Origin: Paragordius varius
Lineage: Eukaryota; Nematomorpha
Direction of reading: 5' to 3'
NCBI GenBank assembly: GCA_964247055.1
Contig: OZ176052.1
Span: 2,852,001-2,916,000 of the forward strand
Length of the DNA stretch: 64,000 nt
How positions within the stretch are numbered: position 1 is the stretch's first letter; the number at the start of each line of letters is the position of its first letter. The notes below the pieces were generated by a model. That model was given only the letters and a program-made list of their open reading frames with translations, searched no databases and was not told the DNA's origin. A program made the translations under genes and the position numbers. Positions 46,201-57,096 of the stretch are shown in pieces.

Positions 46201-49200
46201 GGTCAAAATGGTAGTATCGCGGTCGTTAGCCGTCAATTTGGGGCCTTTACACCTGTAAACAATATATTGGTATGAATGCAACGTTTAGAAAATTCTATGA
46301 GATCATAGCTATTAAATGTTTCGAAATAATCCACATATATGGATCATTTTATTGATCCTTATTTCAAATAGCCCCCTCCCCTCAGAAGTTCGAAGGACTT
46401 CCGCGGGCTGCGTAGCAGCACGAGCGCTAGTATTTGATAAAACTGTAGAGAGTATTAATTGTATTAACACAAATTTAAAATCAAAATATGGCCAGTATGC
46501 GATAACACAATAGTAAAAACCGAAAACATATGATTAACTCCTATGAGTTTATTAGTATTCTAAGGTAAATTGAAAATACCAAGGGTGAATTTATAATGTT
46601 TACGTGGAATTCGAAATGTTTATGGTATAATGCGTATTATTAGATACCAATTATACATGGCGAAAAATAATTTCTTTACACATCATTCTTTAAGAATTAT
46701 TAACCGTTTTATAATTGGGAATGGTAGGAATATTATGGTTTTAGTTGTCTTAATTACTATATTGATATTCTAGAAACACATAAACTTTGTTAAATAGTTA
46801 ATTTTATCTATTTATAAGATCTTTATGTTGTCTGCTACCTTACTGAGATGTTAAAAAAAGATAATTATATAATATTCCTTTTTTAGATCTAAGATATATA
46901 TTTGTTAATTGGTCTATATGTCCACGAAATAGCTTAAATATATAAAGCATATGCATATATAATTAATGACAAAGTACTTGTGCGATAATAATCTTTATGA
47001 CACTACAATTATAATTTATGAAAGACAAAAGTTATTTTTGTCTTTGTTAGGTTAAAAAGTGAATGTAACGCTAGCGTATATTAATACAATCAAATCTCAT
47101 TTTGGAGTTTTTTAATTAAACAAATTATATTTTTTACTTTAATAATGAAATGGATATTACTATACGCTGTATATAAAAACTTCTACTTATTTACGTCATT
47201 TTGACAGTTTGAACCGTGCAAATGTGCAACCTAAGGACGGACAAATTTTTATTTTAACTGCACGATTTTATCTTTCATATATGTATGTCTACAAAAGAAA
47301 TATTGTTTTTAACTTATGTTTATAAATGACAATATTCGTGGGTTTTACTAAACTAATTTTGCAAGTTATATTTTTGTCATGTCAAATAGCTGTGTTGTAC
47401 TGATGAATGCAATCAAACGAACTAATATAAATTTTATTTTTTGTGATTTTTTAACACAATCTTAAGAATTAGGCTATTTATATTAACTTTGGTATTAAAA
47501 TCAAGTCTATGACAATCAAGGATACATCGTTTTAATAAAGTTTTTAAATATAAAATATTTATTGCCCTATTTGGTGGTATATAATTTTATCAAGATATCT
47601 TTGAATATAATAAATGCATGTTGTTAAAAATGCATATGGAGCTCTGCATATACAAGATTCTCAGTATAAGATCGCTTCTAAACCCATATTGCTTCATTTT
47701 GTTTGATCTTTTCCATTTTTATTTTAAGGGTTTGATAATAAAAATATAAGTATCAGTGAAAGTGAATATGCTTTTATAAAGACCAGTCAAAAGAATTAAA
47801 CGTCCGTTTACCCCATGCTTTCATATATAGTAGAACCTATTATAATCTAATTTTTTTTAAAATAAATTTAAATTTTAACAATGAATTCTATAACGAATAA
47901 TTTTAAAAAATATATTTTTTAGAAATTCGTAACATATTTATTTTCAATTAACCTTCTTCCCTAACTTTAAATAATTTTTTTCATATTTTGTATGGCATAT
48001 TATTTTATACAAACACAAAGTATGGGAAGAATATTTTGGCTTTTTAAAGTACAATCTTTTTGGGTTTATAAATGCATTTTTAGGTTGATTTTTGTAGTAT
48101 TGATATGCGATAACTGTACAGTCATAACCATTTTATTTCATTAGATGCTAAATTTTTACATTTAATAGGTTAAAACCTTTTAACTTTTTGTTGAAACTAT
48201 TATGATAATATATCTTATCTTTGTAAACGTTTCGCTATATCGCTTCACCATTGAGGCTAGTTTTTACCTCAAAGCGATTTCGAATAAAATATTTGAAAGT
48301 ATCTCTACTTAAAAAATAAACTCATTCTTCAAAAAAATATTTTTAAAAATAAAAAATTGTTAATAAATTTCTCAAACTTCATACCGCCAAATTATAGATT
48401 TTTTACTGATCTCTAAAAAGTGGCATATAAAAACATATTTAGGAAATATAAAATTAATAAATTCGAATCCATTTAACACTCTATTCCTTTATATTAATAA
48501 AATTTTAGAATTTTGTACCAGAGCTGTGAACTGTTAAAAATTACATGCAGAGATGTTTTTGTTAAAATATCATTCATAAACGTTAAACTTATATTAAAAT
48601 GGATAGCTTTTATTTTTCAAGTTTTTGTTTGTGTAGTATTTTAATCCAATAAAATAAACAGCTGATTTACAATCTAAAAATATGGAATGGCTGTCAAAAT
48701 ATAATTTAAATTATTAATCACTTTAATCGATTTTATACACTTTTAAACGTTTTTAAAAAAATTTCGCGGCAAAGTTTGAAATGATGAATTTTAATTTAAT
48801 ATTTTTGAACTTTTGAATAATATATTTTAAAATTTGGCCTTGTAGTTAGTTATGAATATATTAATTATGAGTAAGTATATATTGCTAGAAAAATTATAAA
48901 TTATTGCTAAATAGCATATGCAGCAAAGTATTAGCTAATAATAATAAAAAGTGAAAAAAAATAAATCTAAGCCAATAATACTGACCTTTGTTATATATGC
49001 TATTTGGCAATAATTAATAACTTTTTAGCAATGTATACTTACTCACACTGTAATTACTGGGGTGGAAACATACCCTAAAATTACAGTGTTCCTCTTTGAA
49101 TCAGCTTTAATTAAATGGATTTGGGAGATATCCGAATCTTTGAAAGCGCAAATTAAAAAACTATTGAAAATTAAAGATTGATTTAATAAATTGATAGAAT

Positions 49201-50610
49201 ATATTTTAGCCAGTATTTTTCGCTAATATATTTTATTAGAGATTATAACTTCTGGGTAAACGACCCATTTAAATTCATAATTTTATTTATTTTTTAAATA
49301 AGTTTTTAACGTGCTACAAAAATATTTTTTTATTGATAAATTTTTGGAACATACATATTTTGGCATCCATATCTAAAGTTATTTTACTTCATTAGATGCT
49401 TATTCTTTTACACTTTTCCCACCACCATGAATGCCGCAAGCTTGTTGAGTTTACTCGGTGTTACCATTGATCGCTACATTTCTGTGATGAATCCTTTAAG
49501 GTAATAAAATTAAATTTGACATATTTTGTCATTATTATATGGTATATCGTTAAATTTTTAAGGTTTGTTCATAAAATTACTTAAAGCAATGATATTGTTT
49601 TATACCAGTAATCTAATTTTTTACCATAAAATTTTGATTAGGTTCGCGTTTTTTGATTATGAAAGATTTATTTTATAGCAACAGGTTCAACAGGCGGTCT
49701 GTCCTCTAAAATCGCCTTACGAAATAGAATATTATTTATTAAACATAAATCCAAAAATTTACATATTTTGGGGACGAACTAGCATAAATTGGTTAAATAA
49801 ATTATAGTAATTTATATTATGTCCATAATTTTTAAGATGTTTATTTTTATAATTAATAACATATTTATATGCCTATTAAATTTTTGAATGTGGTACGGCG
49901 TTTTTTAAGTTTAAAATGTGAATCTCGATATTTATTTTAGGCATCCTTGGAATATGGTAAGGATACATTTCTAGTTTCTACAAAGGGCAATATTTTTTGT
50001 TAGTTCTTTAGCTTTGACTACTATTTGCGAAAAATACTCCTTGTAGTATGCTTTTTGGCAATATTTAACATAAAATTAGCTATGTATATATGCTCATACT
50101 GCATATTAATAAAACATTATACCATGCGATTTGTAAAGTTTCAGACACCTTTAACGAAAGCAATATTTTCGTAAATTATAACATTAACACAGCCTTAAAA
50201 ATGATATTTATTAATTTTAAATTTAAATAAATGTTGTCAGAAAGCAGTCTTTTGATATCTGTTAATATTAGCGAAACAGAATTGTTAGTCCCAAATAAAC
50301 CTTTTATGGGAGTTTCGTTTTCTATATGGTTATTTTGCTGTGAGATTATTAATTTCTTATCATTTTATGAAAGTTTCTGTTAATGCCACCATTTACAAAT
50401 TTGTAATTAATTAAAAGACTAAAAAATTAATTAACACCTATATGTAATTTTAAGTGGCTAAGATTAACGATCATTTGGTAAAACAATCGCTATATATAAT
50501 GAATAGTTTTTATTAACCTTATATTGGTTTAGCTTTAGATTATTATTAAAAAAAACTCTAAGAATCGACTATATAAAGTTTTAAAAACATTTTTATTTAA
50601 CTGATGATAT

Positions 50611-50646
<36 letters not shown>

Positions 50647-53600
50647 ACTGTGCGACTTTTATTAAAAAAATTTCTAATCTTTATATGAATTTTATGTTAT
50701 ATCCTTAGATATCATGCTGTAATGACCGAGAAACTGGCTAATTCAATCATTATAACGGCATGGAGTAGTGCATTCCTTATCATTTTTATAGCATCGCACT
50801 TTTTTTTCATTAAACCGGGGCGTCATTTTTGTACGTATCCCATACATAAATATATACTGCTGGCATACTTTATCCTGTTTATCAGTATCTTGTTTGTAAT
50901 ATCACTCTTTTATATCCGTATCTTTTATGCTAGTCATAAACACTTGCTGCTTGCCATTTTTTCCAAAGATTTTTCAGCCCGACACTCTAGTCAAATGAGT
51001 TATAGCCCGGTCCCAGGTCTCAATGAAAACGCCGGCATTAAACCTAAATGGAAATCATCCGATTCGAGTGATATAAGTAAAAAAACTTCCCAATCTCCTA
51101 GTATGCCTGCATACTATTCTGGGGAATATAATCCAGAGGGCAATACGCAAAAACAGAGCACTAAATCACTGGAAAATCATTCAAGTGTTTTACAACCACT
51201 CATTGAACAGGTAAGCGTTGAAGAAAGTGAATCTAATAATATAAATAACAATCGTGACAATTCAAAAAGTAATGTAACAAATTCCTCATATCCAGCTTAT
51301 TATGCTGGTGAATATAATCCAAATAATGGGGTTATAGCGACTACATCCTCTTCTGTCAGCCAACAGCCTGCGAATCATAAAACTACCCAACAAGATTCAA
51401 AAGTATCAAACTTCAATAAGGGACAATTGGAAGAAATTGGTGCGAATAAAGATAAAGCAAAACCTCATTCCATTCTACATCACTCCACACAAGATTCGAA
51501 TCAGAAAAAAATTACGCCTCCTTCAAATACAGGGTACCCTGCCTTTTATTCTGGTGAATATAACCCAAATCCTCCCATCTTCAATCAAGATTCAAAGAAC
51601 GCCATAATGGAAAATAAGAAACAAACTGTACCAAGTCTAATCACGACTCAACAAATGCAAGATTGTCAAACTCAAAATACATTACCATCTGATGAAGATG
51701 CAATAAAAAATAATAAGAGTACTAAAGATTTAGATAATACAAAGCGTAAGGAGCCAGATACATTTTTAACCTTACCACAGGACACATCCATATTGTCTTC
51801 CCTGAATAATACAGAAACCAAAATTGAAAAGAATCAGAATAATTTAGATCGTGTCGAACTCTCGCCAGAGCCAATATATCAAAGCAACGATACCTTAACT
51901 AACCCGTCTTCGACAGATAAAAAGGATACCGTAGATCAAAATCAAAACACACATTTACCCCCTCATGGTATAATGAAAATACCACGTATATCATTTGCAA
52001 AATCTTTGGAAGATGATATGTCCACAGATCAGAATTATGATAATGCAATGCATTCATCAAAGGATAGTCTTAAAATTCACAAAAACAGTAATGGCATAAA
52101 TGATAAGGCAAACGTTGCCTTTGCACCGATAAATCCGTCTTTGGATTCCGTTTCCTCCGATCAAGATAACTGCTTATCACCACAAAGCAGTATGATGGGT
52201 GGAAAAAAAGATGGGAGATTTCTGCAAAAATCTCGTACAGTATCGATCCACGATGAATCAAAAACTGTAAATTTTTTAAAACGGCTATCCGCACCAGCCA
52301 AAAAAATTACGACAGGTAAATAGATTTTATTTATATATTATATTTATTTTAATCTTTTGTCAAACAGAAAAGAATTTTTAGGGCATTAGGGATTGAAACC
52401 TTAATCGTTTGTAATGGTATAGATTGGTTAAAATTTACACTTAGTATTGATACAGTAAATTTACTCTAAAACAAAATAATCCAAAAAAGTTCTTGACTAC
52501 TCTTTATGTCTGAAAAATACAAAAATTTATCATTTCATGACCTTTTGGTGTAGTTTTATAACACAAGCCATTGGAAATTTAAATATCTTACAAAATATTT
52601 TTATTGGGCCAAATTAAAAACTATGCTTTCTTTAGTCTTCTACGCCATTTTTGAAAAAATGCAAAATTGTATAAAAATCTTTATCCTTTTTGCCGCCATT
52701 TCTGATTTTTTTTCAAATCGCTGATACAACATGCAAATGAATGTGCTTTACGGCTAAATAATGTAAGTAATTAACATTGGAAAGCTTTAAAATACAAGCT
52801 ACAATATTTTGATTCAGCTGTTTGCTTCAATCGTGTTTTTAAGCTATCCGAATTCCGGACTATAGAGTTAAAAACTGTAAAATCTTTAATTTTTATCTAA
52901 AAGGTTTGATAATTGATTTCAACCAAAACAATTCAGAAACGAATATCGTTTACGAAAAATCAAATGTAATTAAGTGTTAATTAAAACACAAACTAAAAAT
53001 AGAGTTAACATTGTATTTGAAAGTTTTGAACCTAGGTTATGGTTTCAATCCTGGACTAAACCATATAAAAAACCATCATTTTATGAATTTAATTCTTATA
53101 TCCTTTTATATGACTTTTGTGATATTATTGTTTTCTATCAGACAACCTTGTTTTTGAGTTTTTTGACCATATATCATCTAAAAATAAGTAAAAAGTTTAA
53201 TCAGATAAAATAAAACATTTAAAAAATATTAATTGTGACAAACAGTAAAAAAATACGGACAAAACTTAAAATTATACAATCATATTTTTATAATCTAATT
53301 TTTACCCATAACTCTTCATTTTTAGTCACAAAACACAGATATATGTGTAATTCGCTTTAATATATATAACTTAGCATAATCAAGATGGGAAAAAGTTTGG
53401 TTTTTGTTCAAAAAAATATTTGTCAATTTATGATTTGTCCGTATTTTTTAGTTTTTATTCTACAATTTTTACATTTATTATTCATTTCAATTTTTTAGAT
53501 CACAAACGGCGTGAATCGGCAGGCGTTATGATTGCATCAAAAACTACCATAATGATTGCTTTTATAGTTGGTACTTTCACTCTCTTGGGTTTTCCAATCC

Positions 53601-54498
53601 AAGTTGCCGAATACGTTATGATATTCCACGATGATAAGATTAAAAATTTTAAAGCTTTTTACATTATCCACATAATCTTGGTAACTATGTATTATTCCAA
53701 CAGTGCTATTAACCCTTACATATATGCTTGGAAAAATCGAGATTTCAGGGATTCTTTCAAACGGGTCCTACTTTGTCGAGGAAAGGAACATGGATATCCT
53801 GATGACTTACCGCCTCGGTAATTGAATATTGTAAAATTTTGCAGACGACAATTTATCGACACATCAATCAACATTTTATATGATTATTTAGCTAAAATAA
53901 AAAATAATATAATCTCTGCTAAATAAAGGACATCTGCCAGCATATAAATCAGGAGTATTTTATTTGCAAAATTATCAAATAATGAAAAAATTTGCAAAAA
54001 TATTTTATTAAAAACTTGAAATATAAATATAACTTAATACTAATGAAATAGCAATGATTGGTGTTTCAAATAAAAGATATTTGTTTTCGTAATCTTATCA
54101 TAATCTTATGTTTGAATTTAACTTAATATTTTGATGGCCCATATATGATCGCGATACTATTTGTGTAGACCACCCCCGATTTAGTTTGTAATATTGAACA
54201 TGATACACTTTAATATCCACTGTAGATGGGTTAATTATATTTTTTAATTCATAGGTTAAATGTTTATTTTAACTCCTTTTTTTTCACGTACAGACATAGT
54301 AGTACTTTTCAAGCTCGTTTAAGCCGCATGTTTAGTTACATGTCAAAAACGAATCCCAATTCCGCTAATCATAATCATCGAAGCGGAAGTGTTCAGAGTT
54401 CCCCATCTTGGAAGAAATCACAAAAGGGTACAAATAATACTTTGTCTGCAAATAATTCAAAATCTAACAAACTTTCCACAAAATCTTCCAAGGTTTAG
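40242..54498 (+). CDS. Class A (rhodopsin-like) GPCR, adenosine-receptor-like, giant N-terminus and third loop
   Basis: Exons 40242-42094, 49396-49500, 50709-52315, 53499-53817, 54294-54498; 4089 nt, 1362 aa, closing in frame. TAA lies in frame just before the start ATG. Residues 66-97 are hydrophobic, followed by about 450 Ser/Asn/Lys-rich residues. TM1 (550-573), TM2 with SLAVADL, TM3 beginning RCLFFYTF and ending DRYISVMNPLRYH (DRY motif), TM4 with ITAWSS, loop Cys in HFCTYP, TM5 ending YIRIFYASHKHLL, TM6 LLGFPIQ (CWxP toggle Trp missing), TM7 NSAINPYIYAW then KNRDFRDSFKRVL. TM2, TM5 and TM7 resemble adenosine receptors; the ligand is unknown. Loop 3 is about 465 residues with three PAYYSGEYNP-like repeats near 785, 847 and 929. 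The basic SK/SN-rich tail comes from exon 5; reading through exon 4's donor would end at PPR. Confidence 0.9.
42509..42530. repeat. Three tandem AAGATCT units
   Basis: AAGATCTAAGATCTAAGATC is seen in GPCR intron 1; each unit contains an AGATCT palindrome. Confidence 0.7.
43087..43699 (-). mobile_element. 5'-truncated LINE, second copy, in GPCR intron 1
   Basis: On the minus strand it repeats the 3' end of the 19,857 LINE: the RLRWFGHIE and GRGRPK..WI region, then the MLRMMCGVT region, ending (5') at the stretch encoding [10 protein letters not shown]. It is flanked by TATGTTTT (43,079-43,086 and 43,700-43,707) and has an AATAATAA tail. It is about 0.6 kb and more diverged than copy 1, with frame changes, so it is older or less constrained. 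It lies antisense to the GPCR. Confidence 0.85.
44960..46430 (+). mobile_element. Full-length non-autonomous Helitron with both termini
   Basis: The 5' end TCTATATATTTATAAAAATG follows an A; the 3' end is GAGCGCTAG followed by T, giving the A|TC...CTAG|T insertion rule of Helitrons. A 5-bp-stem hairpin GCTGC-GTA-GCAGC (46,408-46,419) sits 7 nt before CTAG, and a second stem GAAGT..ACTTC lies at 46,385-46,401. It is 1471 bp with no Rep/helicase ORF, so it would depend on an autonomous relative. It is the only copy here with both ends and defines the family. It lies in GPCR intron 1. Confidence 0.9.
46578..46640. mobile_element. MITE family B right-end fragment
   Basis: AAGGGTGAATTTATAATG and AATGTTTATGGTATAATG match the right arm of the 34,394 copy. 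The remainder is absent. Confidence 0.45.
46641..48862. other. GPCR intron 1, featureless part
   Basis: AT-rich intronic DNA; no exon, repeat or RNA gene recognised. Confidence 0.4.
48863..49050. mobile_element. MITE family C copy in GPCR intron 1
   Basis: The inverted ends GAGTAAGTATATATTGCTA and GAGTAAGTATACATTGCTA continue through TTATTGCTAAATAGCATAT / ATATGCTATTTGGCAATAA. The centre shares AGCTAATAATAATAAAAAGT with the copy at 28,344. Ends about 350 bp before exon 2. Confidence 0.8.
49501..50708. other. GPCR intron 2
   Basis: It holds a degenerate family C fragment at about 50,015-50,102 (TAGTATGCTTTTTGGCAATA, then ATGTATATATGCTCATACTG) and an (AT)n tract at 50,612-50,645. Nothing else is recognised. 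Confidence 0.5.
50612..50645. repeat. (AT)n microsatellite
   Basis: A pure TA run of about 34 bp located 64 bp before GPCR exon 3. Confidence 0.8.
52540..52960 (+). repeat. Dispersed repeat family D, copy 3, in GPCR intron 3
   Basis: It shares TTGGGCCAAATTAAAAACT, TTTTGCCGCCATTTCTGA, TCAAATCGCTGATACAACAT and AACCAAAACAATTCAGAAAC with copies 1 and 2, in the same order. No termini recognised. Confidence 0.65.
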
Positions 54499-55189
54499 TA
54501 AATTATTTGGAGAGACGAAAGTAATTAAGCTTAGAAAAGAGAGTCTATATACGATAAGGTACTAACTAACAATAAATTTGCAATATATGAAAACTTAAAC
54601 AATTACTATTTGTCATATAGTGACAAGCCATTTCTCAATAATATATAGTGAAAAATTAAATTTGCTATCTATAGATATCTATTTTCCATGTCAAATTTAT
54701 TTAATATAGTTAATGTAATTTATAATTTTTTAATCTTATTTATGCACAACATGTTTTATAAACAGTTTTATACTATAAATTATATATATTTATTAAAACC
54801 AACAACTCATCCCTATCTTAAATGCAATATTTTGAATGAATATTCATGTGAAAATATTATAACACAATAAATTTTTTATTATGTTATCTAGTAGAGTACA
54901 ACTCAGTTCTAATTAAATGCATTGAACTGGAACTAAACATATTTTTCATTTTACCTCCGATAGGCTACTGGTATAAATACTATTTGATACCCTTTTCAAT
55001 TAAGTTATGTTGTTGCTAAAAAGTTATATGGTGTAGTAAATTTTCTTCAGTTGGCTACGATAACTGTTATCTATTTGTTGTAGAAATCTAAGATTAATCA
55101 TGACATCCTGTTTGTTTCAAAGTATTTAAATTTTTACCAGGTGAACTCATATTACGGGAATGATAAGAGAATACTTTAGCGAAAAGTAG
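54499..55189. other. GPCR 3' UTR and intergenic DNA
   Basis: AATAAA at 54,571 is a likely polyadenylation signal 73 bp past the stop. The rest is AT-rich without a recognised feature. Confidence 0.5.
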
Positions 55190-55965
55190 GCAGCCCGTTT
55201 TTGACAGACGTCTATGTGTTTATTTGACACAACCGAAATCACACAAGTTGAGTTTGCCTAAAACTAGGGTTTTATTTTTATCATTTTGTAATCATGCCAA
55301 ATTTCGGGCCTGAGTGTTTTTCTTATTATATCAGAAAAAAAGGATAAATGCAGGTATAAACATATGGTAAACATGCTCCACCAATTGTAACATATGAAAA
55401 AGGGTTTCGAAAAATTAAAAATGATTTCAATTTGAAAGAGAGCAAAACTGCGAAGATGATAAAGTTCAAGAGCTATTGTATGATGACCGAACTCAATGGT
55501 AATTGTTGACACTAGCATAACACGTATCATAAATCAGCAGCTACCAATATGTAAAACCAAACTCGCTAAATGGGTTCCACATAATATTAATGAACAAAAT
55601 CTAAAATGGCAGAGTATGTTGTGAAATCCTGCTTGAACGTCAAGAAAAAATTATTTTTGCGTCGAAACGGAGATTTAACTTTATTTTGCAATTCCAAAGC
55701 TGAAAAAAACCTGCTTTCATGTTGCCAAATCGGTCACCTATAAATGCCAAATAGCTTCAGCAAGATGATATCTGGGTGGTACCTGAGCAGTAATGTGTAA
55801 TATGTACTTTTGAAACCCTTAATACACAACGCTACCGCCAAAAAATGAATGATTTTAACTATGCATTAATTGAAAAATTACCGGAATGGACGAGAAGACA
55901 TGACAAAATAATTTTTTTGTAGAACAATATATTTTATGGCCAAATGTTTGAGAAAAATGTTTTTT
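55190..55965 (+). pseudogene. Decayed mariner transposase, second copy
   Basis: Plus strand, in order: CAAGTTGAGTTTGCC (also near 35,940 in the first mariner, inverted), a frame with GFRKIKNDFN, then KTKLAKWVPHNINEQN (family 'G.WVPHEL...'), LCEILLERQEKIIF (family 'CE.LL.RQ....'), NTQRYRQKMNDFNYALIEKL and PEWTRRHDKIIFL (family 'RY..QM..LN.AL..KRPE..RRH.KV.LLHDN'). The C-terminal third is missing. Multiple stops and frame changes. It is related to, but distinct from, the copy at 35,080-36,010. Confidence 0.8.
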
Positions 55966-56787
55966 ACAATTAATTTTTTAATATGTTCAGGCCATATGCA
56001 ATTCATAATTCCCATGAGAATATCTAATTATAAAAAGTTCGTCAACGATCCGTAAAAGTACTGTGAACTAAAAATAAAATTTTATCAAATTTACCATTTG
56101 TATTAATAAATAAGTTCGAGGCCTAATTGATTGCTAAATTTCGTATAATTTTATTTAGTTACAAACAATATTTGCACTTCTGGTAATAAAATTTGACCAA
56201 CGCAACTTTACCAGCCCATATCCATTATATTAACACATTTTATTTTTCCATCTATAGTTAATGATGAATTATAACCAATGTTAATATTGACAGAATGAAA
56301 TATTTCATGTGCCATATCACCATTCGTTTTTACCAAATAATTTGAAATAATATAGCAGAAAGGATTTATCAACACAATAAAATTATTTTATTTTGGCGCA
56401 TAGGACTTTTGATCTACGGTATATGTGGGATAAATATGCAACTTTTCTAAGTAAATATATTTAACAGGACAAAAAATTATATTTTATATGTATATGAGCA
56501 TAAGCATTAATAAATTTATTAATAATATAAATAATTTGGTCAATATTTGTGATTTTATAAAAAAAAATACATATATTTTAATTACATATAATTTTAATGA
56601 CATATATTAATTAAGATATTAAATATTGGAATTTAACCATAAGAATGTACACACACGCATTTAAAAATCATTTATAAAATCGGTATTATTTTACGCATGT
56701 TCTATATAGGAAGACGAATATTTAAATATATGTTTTAGTGACATGAATAATCATTTGAAAAAAATTAACATTAATAAATTATATTAG

Positions 56788-56818
<31 letters not shown>

Positions 56819-57096
56819 AATTTTGCAAAAAACATATATCTAAAAATTATGGTGTGCTAAAATTGAATGCCATTTAATTTGTCTCTAAACTTAGATATTA
56901 TGTAGAGGTATCATGTTTATAATTTTATTTTAACAAAGTTAATATTATTATCAATAAAGTATTAGCTAATAAAAGTGCCACATAAAAATTACAATTGACT
57001 ATTTTTGTGGAACATTTTTTTACTATCACATCTATATGATTTGATTTGTGCTTTGAAAAAAATCAAAAAAATCAAAAAATAAACGATATGGAGAAT
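55966..57096. other. Intergenic DNA and 3' UTR of the minus-strand gene
   Basis: TTTATT at 56,924-56,929 (AATAAA on the minus strand) could end the minus-strand transcript. (AT)n at 56,788-56,814. Nothing else recognised. Confidence 0.4.
56788..56814. repeat. (AT)n microsatellite
   Basis: A pure TA run of about 27 bp between the mariner fossil and the minus-strand gene. Confidence 0.8.
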
